Below, piece after piece: positions 26,716 through 34,118 of a DNA stretch of 64,000 nucleotides (positions within the stretch are counted from its first letter, which is position 1; each line of letters begins with the position of its first letter). Both the position numbers and the translations under genes were made by a program. The notes under the pieces were generated by a model. The model had not been told where the DNA came from, ran no database searches, and was given only the letters and a program-made list of their open reading frames with translations. This DNA is from Prolixibacteraceae bacterium. GTDB taxonomy: Bacteria; Bacteroidota; Bacteroidia; Bacteroidales; Prolixibacteraceae. Location of the stretch: the NCBI GenBank assembly GCA_003506435.1, contig DOAQ01000046.1, forward strand, positions 248,001 through 312,000, in the 5' to 3' direction.

Positions 26716-27536
26716 GGTGTATAGGTAGAACCAAGAAATTGAAAAGATGTCAAATACAAACAAGTTTCTTGTTTTGTCATGTTCACAGATTTCAACCCTG
26801 GGTAATTGTTGTTTTATTAACAACCATAGGAGGATTCTATTCTGATGTATTTAAACCAGTTAAAGAGTTTTTTTTTCCTCCTAGTATAATTGTTGAAAAA
26901 ATTGAGCTATCTGAATATAAAGCTGTGCCTCTAATATTATTGCCAGTAAAAAAGGGATTGCTTGCAAAAAAGGGTAATGATAGACAGAAAATTGAAAGTT
27001 GGATTGATTCTTCCCTAATTGATAAGTATTCTATTTCGATTGATGGTAATAAAATATTATATTCACTACGAGATACATATAAGGTTCAAAGAATAGAAAG
27101 AAGATTGAATGTAAAATCGCATGAATTTAAACTACATTATCAACACGGGATTTTAGATTTTTTGATTTCAAATAGCAATGATAAGACTCTTATTATAGAA
27201 GAATTACGTATGTATTGGGAATATTATCCATGCAACAACATTAAGGTGACTATTATCCCACCAGAACAGCATTATCCACTATCCTGTATGAGTTCAATAA
27301 AATATTTCTGTGACTTTACAAAAACCAGTTCCTCAAAAAAATTAAATGACACAGAATTAAAGTATATTAAAGGTGACGTTGATAGAATTGAAATAGATCT
27401 GAATTTTCCCAATGATTTTGGCGAACATGATTTTTGGTTAGAGATTAAGTATAGATATATCGGCGATCAGTCAATTAGAATTTATTGTTCTGAAATCTTT
27501 AAAAGAGAATATTGCAGTGAAATACTTGAAAGGTAA
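26712..27536 (+). CDS. Cassette-1 protein: N-terminal Cys/His motif plus one membrane segment, unknown function
   Basis: Protein of 274 aa not recognised as a known family. The first 25 residues hold CIGRTKKLKRC then FCHVH, giving a C-x9-C-x8-C-x2-H pattern (C3, C13, C22, H25) like a small zinc-binding knuckle on the cytoplasmic side. A hydrophobic helix (about 29-48, WVIVVLLTTIGGF) follows. The remaining 220 residues are charged and beta-rich, with two Cys in SCMSSIKYFCDF, probably extracytoplasmic if the helix is an anchor. Codons are AT-rich compared with the core genes, a sign of transfer. It lies alone between matched inverted ends and a group II intron. Confidence 0.7.
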   Translation: MRCIGRTKKLKRCQIQTSFLFCHVHRFQPWVIVVLLTTIGGFYSDVFKPVKEFFFPPSIIVEKIELSEYKAVPLILLPVKKGLLAKKGNDRQKIESWIDSSLIDKYSISIDGNKILYSLRDTYKVQRIERRLNVKSHEFKLHYQHGILDFLISNSNDKTLIIEELRMYWEYYPCNNIKVTIIPPEQHYPLSCMSSIKYFCDFTKTSSSKKLNDTELKYIKGDVDRIEIDLNFPNDFGEHDFWLEIKYRYIGDQSIRIYCSEIFKREYCSEILER

Positions 27537-27550
27537 ATTCTGTGCATAAT
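27536..27550 (+). repeat. Right cassette-1 end, AATTCTGTGCATAAT
   Basis: Inverse of the left end at 26689-26703. It begins at the last base of the stop codon, and the group II intron (minus strand) is joined to it at about 27549. Confidence 0.6.
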
Positions 27551-29373
27551 CGAGTAGATGGCCGGTGAGCGGTTAAGCCCACCGGAGCACCTCTCACACC
27601 ACCGTGCGTACGGGTCGCGTACACGGCGGTTCATTAAGACGTAGAGCAACTTTCTCGTAATACGACAGCAACGATTCATAACCTCTTTTCCGCAAGCGTT
27701 CCAAGGTTATGGTAGTAACCAAAATCGGGCTTTGGGCTATGCGCCAGCCTCCCATTCGTGAACGGCTCCACTGGTAAGCATGATCGGGGTCAACGCCCAA
27801 ACGGATCAGGTTTTTCCGTTTCCGTTCGGATTTCTTCCAGTGGTGCCAAATGCAATAGCGTAGCCTATTCCTGAGCCATCCGTCCATTTCCTTTAACTTG
27901 CCTTGCAGGCTTGCTATCCGGAAATAGTTCAACCAGCCCCGTGTTATTTCTTTGAGTTTTTCAATGCGCTCATCGAAACTCATCGGAGTGGTTTTGCGGG
28001 TGGCCTGTTTCAGCTTCTCTTTGAGCGATTTCCAGCTCTTTTCGCTGGCTACCAACTGGTATTTGCCTTTCTCTCCTTTTATATACGTTGGTACAAAACG
28101 GTAGCCAAGTATGGTAAAATTGACAGGTCGGCGTATCCCGCTTTTCTCCCGGTTGATCGGCAGTTTCAACTTGTTCTTTAAGAACAAAAACAGGTTATTC
28201 CCAATCTTTCGGGCTGCCGATTCGCTCTTGCAATAAACACTAAAGTCATCGGCATAGCGGACATAGCGCAATCCCTGCCTTTCCATCTCTTTGTCCAACT
28301 CATTCAGCATGATGTTGGACAGTAACGGGCTGAGGGGGCTTCCCTGTGGCACGCCTTTTCTGCGTTTGACCAGTTTACCGTTAACTTGCATCGGCGCCCT
28401 CAGCCATTTGCGGATCAGACGAAGTGTGAGCCGGCATTTGATTTTGCGGTATAGCAGTTGTAACAAGATACAGTGGTCAACCTCGTCGAAAAAGCTTTTC
28501 AGATCAATATCGACAATGTGCTGATACCCTGCATTGATGTGTTCCAACGCTTTGATTACTGCTTGCTGCGCGTTCCGGTTTGGCCGGAATCCGTAGCTGT
28601 AATCTTCAAAATCCATCTCAAATTTGATGGCTAAAACCTGGCCAACGGCTTGTTGAAGCAACCGGTCGGTTACCGTGGGTACGCCCAGTAGCCTGGTTTT
28701 CCCGTTGCTTTTGGGTATCTCTACCCCAAGAATCGGTTGCGGCTGATACTTCCCCGAACGAATAACAGATTCTATCTGCTCCCTGTTTTTGGTCAGGTGA
28801 ACATACAATTCCTTTACGGACATACCATCAACGCCTGCCGAACCTTTGTTCGACACCACCTGACGATAAGCCCGCATCATATTCCTTCGGTTTAGTACCT
28901 GTTCAATCATTTCTGTTTGTTCGTTTACTTTATTTGCCCTGTTCCGCTTATAGCAAGGCTAACATGGCATCCCTGCTTAATTTGGAACATCTTAATGTTC
29001 AGCCCTTCACTACCCCTGTGAGACCTCCACTGTTTCTATTCGTGGCTCGTTACCGGTGGCTACTATGGCCTCTGCTGACTCCTTGACTTAACCAAACCCG
29101 TGGTTATCAAGGTATCCCCTGGTAAAAGCTTTTCCCTTCCTCCAATGCCTGCGGCATCTACTATGAAATGATGTTTGTATTCTTCGGACGTTACAATGAT
29201 GTGCTTGCTTATCCTCATTTCGTAGCCTCATATGCCGTTTCTGTTCGTCAGTACCGGATTTTGCAGTCTGGCTTCCTTCAGTGCATTCCTCACGGAAAAC
29301 CACCTTGCCACTTGCTAATACTTCGGACACGACTCCGCGTATAAGGGATTTTCACCCTCCGGGAAAATGACAC
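27549..29373 (-). mobile_element. Group II intron, apparently full length
   Basis: Minus-strand element of about 1.8 kb. It begins GTGTCATTTTCCCGG at 29373 (group II introns start GUGYG-like), continues with a structured non-coding 5' part of about 460 bases, encodes a reverse transcriptase/maturase, and ends with a domain V-like hairpin (GTGTACGCGACCCGTACGCAC, about 27601-27625) and a domain VI-like stem before the 3' end CTACTCGAT. The maturase lacks an endonuclease domain, as in class C and some related lineages. Both strand and position relative to the cassette fit the known habit of IIC-attC introns to enter the bottom strand of attC sites. The subclass is not proven; ends are good to a base or two. 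Confidence 0.85.
27594..28910 (-). CDS. ltrA: Group II intron reverse transcriptase/maturase
   Basis: Protein of 438 aa encoded in intron domain IV. Reverse transcriptase blocks are complete: the RT-0/1 region NKGSAGVDGMSV, IPKSNGKTRLLGVPTV, FEDYSYGFRPNRNAQQA, VDIDLKSFFDEVDH, KGVPQGSPLSPLLSNIMLNE and the catalytic YADD at residues 219-222. A thumb/maturase X domain follows (KLKEITRGWLNYFR, then WSRSRMGGWRIAQSPIL). No HNH endonuclease domain is present, so mobility should rely on single-stranded or structured targets. It looks intact and probably active. The extreme C-terminus reads into the domain V region, as is common for this group. Confidence 0.93.
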   Translation of the reverse strand: MIEQVLNRRNMMRAYRQVVSNKGSAGVDGMSVKELYVHLTKNREQIESVIRSGKYQPQPILGVEIPKSNGKTRLLGVPTVTDRLLQQAVGQVLAIKFEMDFEDYSYGFRPNRNAQQAVIKALEHINAGYQHIVDIDLKSFFDEVDHCILLQLLYRKIKCRLTLRLIRKWLRAPMQVNGKLVKRRKGVPQGSPLSPLLSNIMLNELDKEMERQGLRYVRYADDFSVYCKSESAARKIGNNLFLFLKNKLKLPINREKSGIRRPVNFTILGYRFVPTYIKGEKGKYQLVASEKSWKSLKEKLKQATRKTTPMSFDERIEKLKEITRGWLNYFRIASLQGKLKEMDGWLRNRLRYCIWHHWKKSERKRKNLIRLGVDPDHAYQWSRSRMGGWRIAQSPILVTTITLERLRKRGYESLLSYYEKVALRLNEPPCTRPVRTVV

Positions 29374-29586
29374 TTGTTGTTTTTATGCTTAGTAAAGTTT
29401 ATTTGTATATTTGAACTTTTTCAACAGCTTACAACAAGTGTGCGCTGCTGCTTATGCAGGGCACACACAGCAAAATACCCGCAAGCCGGGGGTTTCAGCT
29501 TCGTTGACAGGAAATTAGTAAATTTAGAAGCAAATCTTCGTAGGAAGTTCATCGGGAAACTCCCGCCCTGCGTGTATTTGCGGAAC
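29374..29586. other. Structured spacer, possible attC-like recombination site
   Basis: Non-coding stretch between the intron 5' end and the GTTATGGGC core. It holds a strong hairpin GTGTGC-G-CTGC / GCAG-G-GCACAC (29438-29466) and the inverted pairs GCAGGGC (29456-29462) / GCCCTGC (29565-29571) with similar flanks. An exact 11-base inverted repeat is also present, ACACTTGTTGT (29370-29380) / ACAACAAGTGT (29431-29441). The whole resembles a long imperfect palindrome such as an attC site, but at over 200 bp it is longer than classical ones. The open frame running through it is not credible as protein. Confidence 0.45.
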
Positions 29587-29601
29587 GTTATGGGCAAACC
29601 T
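29587..29601 (+). repeat. Left cassette-2 end, GTTATGGGCAAACCT
   Basis: It matches at 12 of 15 bases the reverse complement of 30976-30990. The start codon of the effector gene (29590) lies inside this core. Confidence 0.6.
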
Positions 29602-30210
29602 AAGCGTGACCGAGACATAGAGAATTTAACCAATGAATTAATAATGGAAAAGAATAAAAACAATTTTCTAATTGCATCAATTTCTGATATTCAAGGTAAT
29701 ATTAGAGCCTTAGACAACAAGGTAATTGCGATTATAATAATATTAGCAATTCCAGTATCTCAACTTAAGTTTTTGATTTCTGTTTATATGAATCTTTTCT
29801 CTATAAATGCAATAATTGGATTTGCTCTTTGTAGTTTACTTGTAATTAGCTGGATAAGTTGTCTGATTTTTACGTTTTATAGCATCTTATCAATTGACAA
29901 TCCAAGCCATAGAATAAAGAGTGATGAAAACGTAAAAGGTTATTTTTATGGGACAAATTTATTTAGTGTAAGTTGTTGGGATTCTCTGTTTTTGAAAAAG
30001 GCTACAATAAATAAAGATTTGGAGACTTATAGGAAGGACTTTTCAGCAATTGATTTAGAAAAGGAGTTGATTTATGAACAAATGAAATTGGTATTTATAA
30101 GAGAGGTTAAGTCAAAAAGACAAAAAATAGCATTAACCTCAGCTTTTCTTACCATTGTTTTTATTTTTATAAGTCAATTTATTGTTTTAATTAATAGCAA
30201 CTTACAATGA
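29590..30210 (+). CDS. Pycsar-type membrane effector (PycTM-like)
   Basis: Membrane protein of 206 aa. Two long hydrophobic helices lie at about 43-66 and 73-100 (NKVIAIIIILAIPVSQL, INAIIGFALCSLLVISW), then a soluble helical part with DFSAIDLEKELIYEQMKLVF, then a third helix at 180-201. The leading DIQGNIRALDNK before helix 1 and the whole layout resemble the Pycsar effector domain (formerly DUF5706), which on binding cCMP or cUMP damages the membrane of an infected cell. The class III cyclase gene follows directly, which is the diagnostic pairing. The ATG at 29590 is used: the frame is open to 29374, but that part is the structured cassette site. Codons are AT-rich. Family call is from pattern and context, not from a profile search. 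Confidence 0.68.
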   Translation: MGKPKRDRDIENLTNELIMEKNKNNFLIASISDIQGNIRALDNKVIAIIIILAIPVSQLKFLISVYMNLFSINAIIGFALCSLLVISWISCLIFTFYSILSIDNPSHRIKSDENVKGYFYGTNLFSVSCWDSLFLKKATINKDLETYRKDFSAIDLEKELIYEQMKLVFIREVKSKRQKIALTSAFLTIVFIFISQFIVLINSNLQ

Positions 30211-30302
30211 ATTACGAGTTAAAGGAAAAAATAAAAAAGAGGTTAACTCTGCTCTTGACAATGCCGAGAATATTTGGAAGAAAGTCGAAAAGGAGTTTCT
30301 AG
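30207..30302 (+). other. Zero-frame start of the cyclase gene with an A AAA AAG slippery site
   Basis: The ATG at 30207 overlaps the effector stop (ATGA) and reads MNYELKEKIKK before ending at TAG 30300-30302. Codons ATA AAA AAG at 30231-30239 contain the heptamer A AAA AAG (30233-30239), the dnaX-type slippery sequence, in the proper phase. A -1 shift there reads on as EVNSALDNAENIWKKVEKEF... straight into the cyclase frame. An extra A in the A6 run would do the same. So this is either a programmed shift, an inactivating or phase-variable indel, or a sequencing error. Confidence 0.6.
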
Positions 30303-30313
30303 TTGAAAAAGCG

Positions 30314-30970
30314 ATGAGAACTTTCGCGGCAGAAGCTGTTACTGTACCTACAAAAATTCCTGGTTATCCATTCATATCCTCTGGGAAACCAGAAGTCGCA
30401 AATTTCATTGCATTTATTCTTGATATTAGAAAATCTACAGATCATTTATTGACTGCAATCTCCTCAGCAAAAGCGTCTCAATTAGAAAGAGTTTTGTACG
30501 AGACAACAGCAATTAATACAGCTGGGGCATTAGTTATAGGCAATTATAATGGAGGTTTGACAGAATACTTAGGTGATGGATTTTTAGCATTATTCAAAGT
30601 GGAAGATGAAAAATCACCAAGTGAAGTTTATGATGCACATAATGCCGCGCAAGATTGTATTAATAGCGCACTTGATGTTGTAAACGAGATAATTAGTGAA
30701 CGATATTCTTTGCCTAAATTGGCCATTGGTATTGGACTTGCGTACAGCAAAGCTATTGTGACTATTGTAGGAATTGAAAATAATCTACACCCTAAAGCAA
30801 TAGGCGAATGTGTTTATAGAGCCTCTAAATTGTCAGGTGGATATAACGAAATAAATGTAGATTTAAAACTAAAAAACTTATGGCCAACGTCAAAAGATGG
30901 AAAGATTAGATTTAATCTTTATAGAAAATTCTACGATGTTGACGGATATTTATTAGAGAAAAAGGATTAA
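30314..30970 (+). CDS. Class III nucleotide cyclase, Pycsar PycC-like
   Basis: Cyclase of 218 aa from the first in-frame ATG; about 254 aa if joined to the 30207 start by a -1 shift. Metal-binding Asp residues are in FILDIRKST (D37) and LGDGFLALF (D88). The segment LAIGIGLAYSKAIVTIVGIE and then GECVYRASKL match the second half of the class III fold. The V-N-x-A-S-[KR] motif has Tyr (168) for Asn, which is unusual. PycC enzymes make cCMP or cUMP on phage infection and switch on the adjacent effector. Pairing with the membrane effector supports a Pycsar system; an adenylate or guanylate cyclase with another role is the alternative. The coding end lies 6 bp before the right cassette end. Confidence 0.72.
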   Translation: MRTFAAEAVTVPTKIPGYPFISSGKPEVANFIAFILDIRKSTDHLLTAISSAKASQLERVLYETTAINTAGALVIGNYNGGLTEYLGDGFLALFKVEDEKSPSEVYDAHNAAQDCINSALDVVNEIISERYSLPKLAIGIGLAYSKAIVTIVGIENNLHPKAIGECVYRASKLSGGYNEINVDLKLKNLWPTSKDGKIRFNLYRKFYDVDGYLLEKKD

Positions 30971-30975
30971 TAAAA

Positions 30976-30990
30976 AGGTCAGCCCATAAT
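30976..30990 (+). repeat. Right cassette-2 end, AGGTCAGCCCATAAT
   Basis: Inverse of the left end at 29587-29601. The next bases CGAGTAG are the 3' end of the truncated intron, exactly as after cassette 1. Confidence 0.6.
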
Positions 30991-31264
30991 CGAGTAGCCC
31001 GCCCCGCCAGCAAACGCTGACAGGGAGAGGCTCTCACACCACCGTGCATACGGGTCTCGTACACGGGGCGGTTCGTTAAGTCGTCGGGAATTGTAGCGAA
31101 TAATTGCCATCCATTTGGGACGGCCTGATTTGATTGTAGATTTCCAACAATGGAACGTAACCCCGCTTTTTTAATCGCTCAACTGTAATGATAGTTCTGA
31201 GAATTGGGGACTGTGCAGTTGCCCAACCGCCCATTCGGGTTCTGCTCCATTGCCAGGCGGATAC
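30989..31264 (-). mobile_element. Truncated group II intron, 3' remnant
   Basis: It keeps the 3' end CTACTCGAT, the domain V hairpin (GTGTACGAGACCCGTATGCAC, about 31043-31063), a distinct domain VI stem and the last 60 or so codons of a maturase. The 5' part and the reverse transcriptase core are gone. Sequence differs enough from the intact intron at 27549-29373 to be a separate, older insertion and not a tandem copy. Confidence 0.8.
31076..31264 (-). pseudogene. C-terminal fragment of an intron maturase
   Basis: Reads SAWQWSRTRMGGWATAQSPI then LRTIITVERLKKRGYVPLLE, closely like the end of the intact maturase (WSRSRMGGWRIAQSPIL, TTITLERLRKRGYESLL). The frame extends to 31357, but residues upstream of about 31264 are unrelated to the maturase. 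Confidence 0.8.
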
Positions 31265-31322
31265 ATTCTTAAAAATAATTATTCTCAGGCATAAATTGGG
31301 AGACAGCATCCTTTCGCCAACA

Positions 31323-33989
31323 CTAGTTGTTATCGAACCAACTACGTTGTTTTTCAAGCTTCAGGTCTTTCAGCATCGATGATTTGGCGCTCAATGTAAA
31401 ACTGTAACTTTTACGATCGCCAAACGGGACAAAATTAAACGACATCGCCCAACAGTGCAGTTCACGGCTGACATTAAAAGTAGTAAATGAAAATTTCATG
31501 GCCTGAATATCGAAGTTGGTATTCATCGAAAGGCGCCAGTTTTCGGTCAAGCTCAACTGACCGCTAAAATTCAAGCTCTGCATAATGCTGGGCTTTATGT
31601 TGGGCCTGTATGGATTTGAATACGTAAGGCTGTAATCGAAGCGGAAGTCCCAGGGAATGTTAAAATCGTAATACTGATCATACCCTCCCGGTAAAATATG
31701 CTCTTCTTCATCAGCCTCTTTGGTTTCGGAGGCCTTATCCTGCCCTTTTTTCGACTGGAACGACATACCAAACGACATATTGGCGCTGGTCAGACGTCCC
31801 AATTTTTTTAGTCCTTGCCCCACATTCCACATATATTCGTGATACGGTTTCCCGTTCCGGTCTACATTATACGGATCAAGGTTTCCACCAAAGTTAACGC
31901 TGATTCCCTTGATCGTTGTCCTGCCCCGGATGCTAATAATACTCATGTTCATCGAGTCAGCAACCAGGTTATACGAAGTCGACATGCTGAGATTATCGAG
32001 AATCTTCACTTTCTTGTATTTTATTTCCTTATCAGTTATTTCCTTGTCGTCACTTTTTATCGAATCGGCCTGATCAAGCATTTTTGCTTCCAGATTATTT
32101 GACAGGCTGAAGTTGATGGAGCCGCTTTCTCCCCTTCCTGCCGAACCAAATACAGCGCCATCGAAACGGTTATAGTATTGTTCAACTCCATTATAATCAA
32201 TGTAATGATCGTAGAACCCAAATTTTGCCTGACCAAAATCGGGTGTATAGCTGAAACTTAAAGAAGAAGTTATTTTATGCCGGATGGCTTTTATTTTTGA
32301 ATTCGGGTTCTTCATCGTATACATTCCATAAAGGTTGGTGGTAGCGCTTACTGCATACGAATAGTTGTAATTCCGTTTAAATGCATACAACGTATCAAGT
32401 TGAAGATATGAACTATTCGCATCAGCTCCGGTCACATATTTTCCGTCGAGATAGTTGGTATACCAACGTTCCGAATAACTAAAACTGGGGCTAAAATTAA
32501 TGTATTTGAACAAGTTAAAATTGGGCAATGAGATCGGGATACTGTGCTGCCATCCGTTCTTCCAGTCTTTGATCAGCGATTTGTCTAAAATCTCATATTC
32601 CTTTGCAGTTATCGAGTTTTTAATATTTCCGGTATAGCTGAAACCAATTTTGTCGTACCATCGTGCTTTCCCTATCCTGTTTTTATTCCGGAACGGATAC
32701 ATTTTTGCCACGTTGAAAGTCATCTCCGGAAGGCTGAGAGAAAGCGTAGTATCGCGTGAGTTTTGAGAATGTCTCATATTCATCGAAAAATTAAACGGCG
32801 AATTTTCGATTTTCTGGGTATAGGAAATACTTGATGACTTTGTAGTTTGCAAATAGTTTTGTGCCGAAAGAGAGTTTTCCTTATCGTATGAACTGGTCGA
32901 TAGGTTTACGCTTGCTGAAAAGGTACGGTTGGGATTTGCTTTTGAATCCTGAGAATGAGACCACTGCAAACTAAAACCGTTCGAAGGGGCAGTATCTTCG
33001 TATTTGTTCGAGTTGTATTTAAAATTAAACCTTCCGTTGTATTTATAGCGCTTTTTATAATTCGTCCCCACATCGGCGCCCCACGAGCCTTTCGAATACA
33101 CGCTTCCCTTCAGTGTTAAATCGAAAAATTGCCCGGCAGCCCAGTAATACCCGCCATCACGAAGGAAAAAACCTCGGTTCTGCTCTTCCCCGTATGTTGG
33201 AATCAGAATTCCTGAAGAATATGTGGTTGAATTGGGGAAAAAACCAAACGGTATCAACGGGAAATAAATCGGAAAATCTTCGAGTACCATGTAGGCCGGG
33301 CCAGTAATAATCTTTTTATTGGTGATGACTTTTGCCCGGGTCATGCGAAGATAAAAATGCGGATGATCGGCATCACAGGTCGAATATTTTCCTTTTTTCA
33401 GGATAAACGCATCGTCGCTTATTTTTTTCGTTCGTTCGCTATGTACAATCCCATCTCCCTGAGTAGTTTTTACATCCGTGATAATCCCTTTCTTGGTTTC
33501 AAAATTATACCGGAGGGTTTTCGATTCAAATTCCTCTTCCCCGTCTTTGAACACCGGGGTACCTGTCATGGTCCCGGTAGAATCGGGAAGACCTTCAGCA
33601 TAAATTTCTTTACTGGCAAGGTCCAGCGCAATATAGTTGGCCTTTAATTCAATCTCTTGATAAGTAACCACACCGTCTTTGTATAAATAGACTTTCTGGT
33701 TTTCCATGTCCGTAATGATCGAATCGGTCGCGTTGTATTTGATTTCAGCTTCCAGAACCGGTTTTTTTGTTTTTACCGTATCAGGCGGTTGCGTTGAGAT
33801 AGTATCTGATAAATTCAGGCTGTCGGGAATTAAAGTCCCGTCAGGTAGTCTGCCGGAGAATTCATTCAGCAACGTATCTGGTTTGGATTGAACAGTCGGC
33901 AGTGCCTGTAAATCTGTCGGGACAAGTTCTTGTCCGGCAACATTCGTTCCGGCCAAAACGAGAATATATAATGTGTATCTTTTGATCAA
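31323..33989 (-). CDS. lptD: LptD-like LPS-assembly outer-membrane protein
   Basis: Large outer-membrane protein, about 888 aa, for the last step of lipopolysaccharide export. A signal peptide (IKRYTLYILVLAGTNVAGQ) is followed by a low-complexity linker and an OstA/LptA-like jellyroll (about 90-240; DMENQKVYLYKDGVVTYQEI, ILKKGKYSTCDADHPHFYLR). A long C-terminal beta-barrel (about 270-888) includes FPLIPFGFFPNSTTYSSGI and ends near SAKSSMLKDLKLEKQRSWF. No ATG is suitably placed. Starts are TTG at 33989, chosen for a compact signal peptide, or TTG at 34010. The 3' end abuts the accessory island. It is divergent from the amidase gene. Confidence 0.88.
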   Translation of the reverse strand: MIKRYTLYILVLAGTNVAGQELVPTDLQALPTVQSKPDTLLNEFSGRLPDGTLIPDSLNLSDTISTQPPDTVKTKKPVLEAEIKYNATDSIITDMENQKVYLYKDGVVTYQEIELKANYIALDLASKEIYAEGLPDSTGTMTGTPVFKDGEEEFESKTLRYNFETKKGIITDVKTTQGDGIVHSERTKKISDDAFILKKGKYSTCDADHPHFYLRMTRAKVITNKKIITGPAYMVLEDFPIYFPLIPFGFFPNSTTYSSGILIPTYGEEQNRGFFLRDGGYYWAAGQFFDLTLKGSVYSKGSWGADVGTNYKKRYKYNGRFNFKYNSNKYEDTAPSNGFSLQWSHSQDSKANPNRTFSASVNLSTSSYDKENSLSAQNYLQTTKSSSISYTQKIENSPFNFSMNMRHSQNSRDTTLSLSLPEMTFNVAKMYPFRNKNRIGKARWYDKIGFSYTGNIKNSITAKEYEILDKSLIKDWKNGWQHSIPISLPNFNLFKYINFSPSFSYSERWYTNYLDGKYVTGADANSSYLQLDTLYAFKRNYNYSYAVSATTNLYGMYTMKNPNSKIKAIRHKITSSLSFSYTPDFGQAKFGFYDHYIDYNGVEQYYNRFDGAVFGSAGRGESGSINFSLSNNLEAKMLDQADSIKSDDKEITDKEIKYKKVKILDNLSMSTSYNLVADSMNMSIISIRGRTTIKGISVNFGGNLDPYNVDRNGKPYHEYMWNVGQGLKKLGRLTSANMSFGMSFQSKKGQDKASETKEADEEEHILPGGYDQYYDFNIPWDFRFDYSLTYSNPYRPNIKPSIMQSLNFSGQLSLTENWRLSMNTNFDIQAMKFSFTTFNVSRELHCWAMSFNFVPFGDRKSYSFTLSAKSSMLKDLKLEKQRSWFDNN

Positions 33990-34030
33990 AATAACGCAAT
34001 ATAAATGCAATCCGTTTTCTGTTTGGTATG

Positions 34031-34038
34031 CAAAAATA
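34031..34038 (-). promoter_or_regulatory. -7 promoter box of lptD
   Basis: Minus-strand TATTTTTG fits TAnnTTTG; it leaves a leader of about 35 bases to the TTG at 33989. Confidence 0.5.
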
Positions 34039-34091
34039 TAAATTCGGCCTATACTAAAGAGTGAACGAATGCAAAATAATGCTAATATTTC

Positions 34092-34099
34092 TATTTTTG
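34092..34099 (+). promoter_or_regulatory. -7 promoter box of the amidase gene
   Basis: TATTTTTG fits TAnnTTTG. Its position makes the TTG at 34101 an unlikely start and favours the ATG at 34119 (or 34107). Confidence 0.5.
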
Positions 34100-34118
34100 T
34101 TTGGAAATGACAAAGACC

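Noticed and set aside
29088..29330. 80-codon minus-strand open frame inside the intron
   Set aside because: It falls in the 5' ribozyme part of the group II intron, where RNA structure and not protein is expected.
29374..29589. 72-codon upstream extension of the effector reading frame
   Set aside because: It runs through the hairpin-rich spacer, has no protein-like composition, and the ATG at 29590 sits exactly at the cassette end.
26114..31322. Integron integrase gene
   Set aside because: No tyrosine recombinase reading frame is present in the island; the only mobility protein is the intron maturase.
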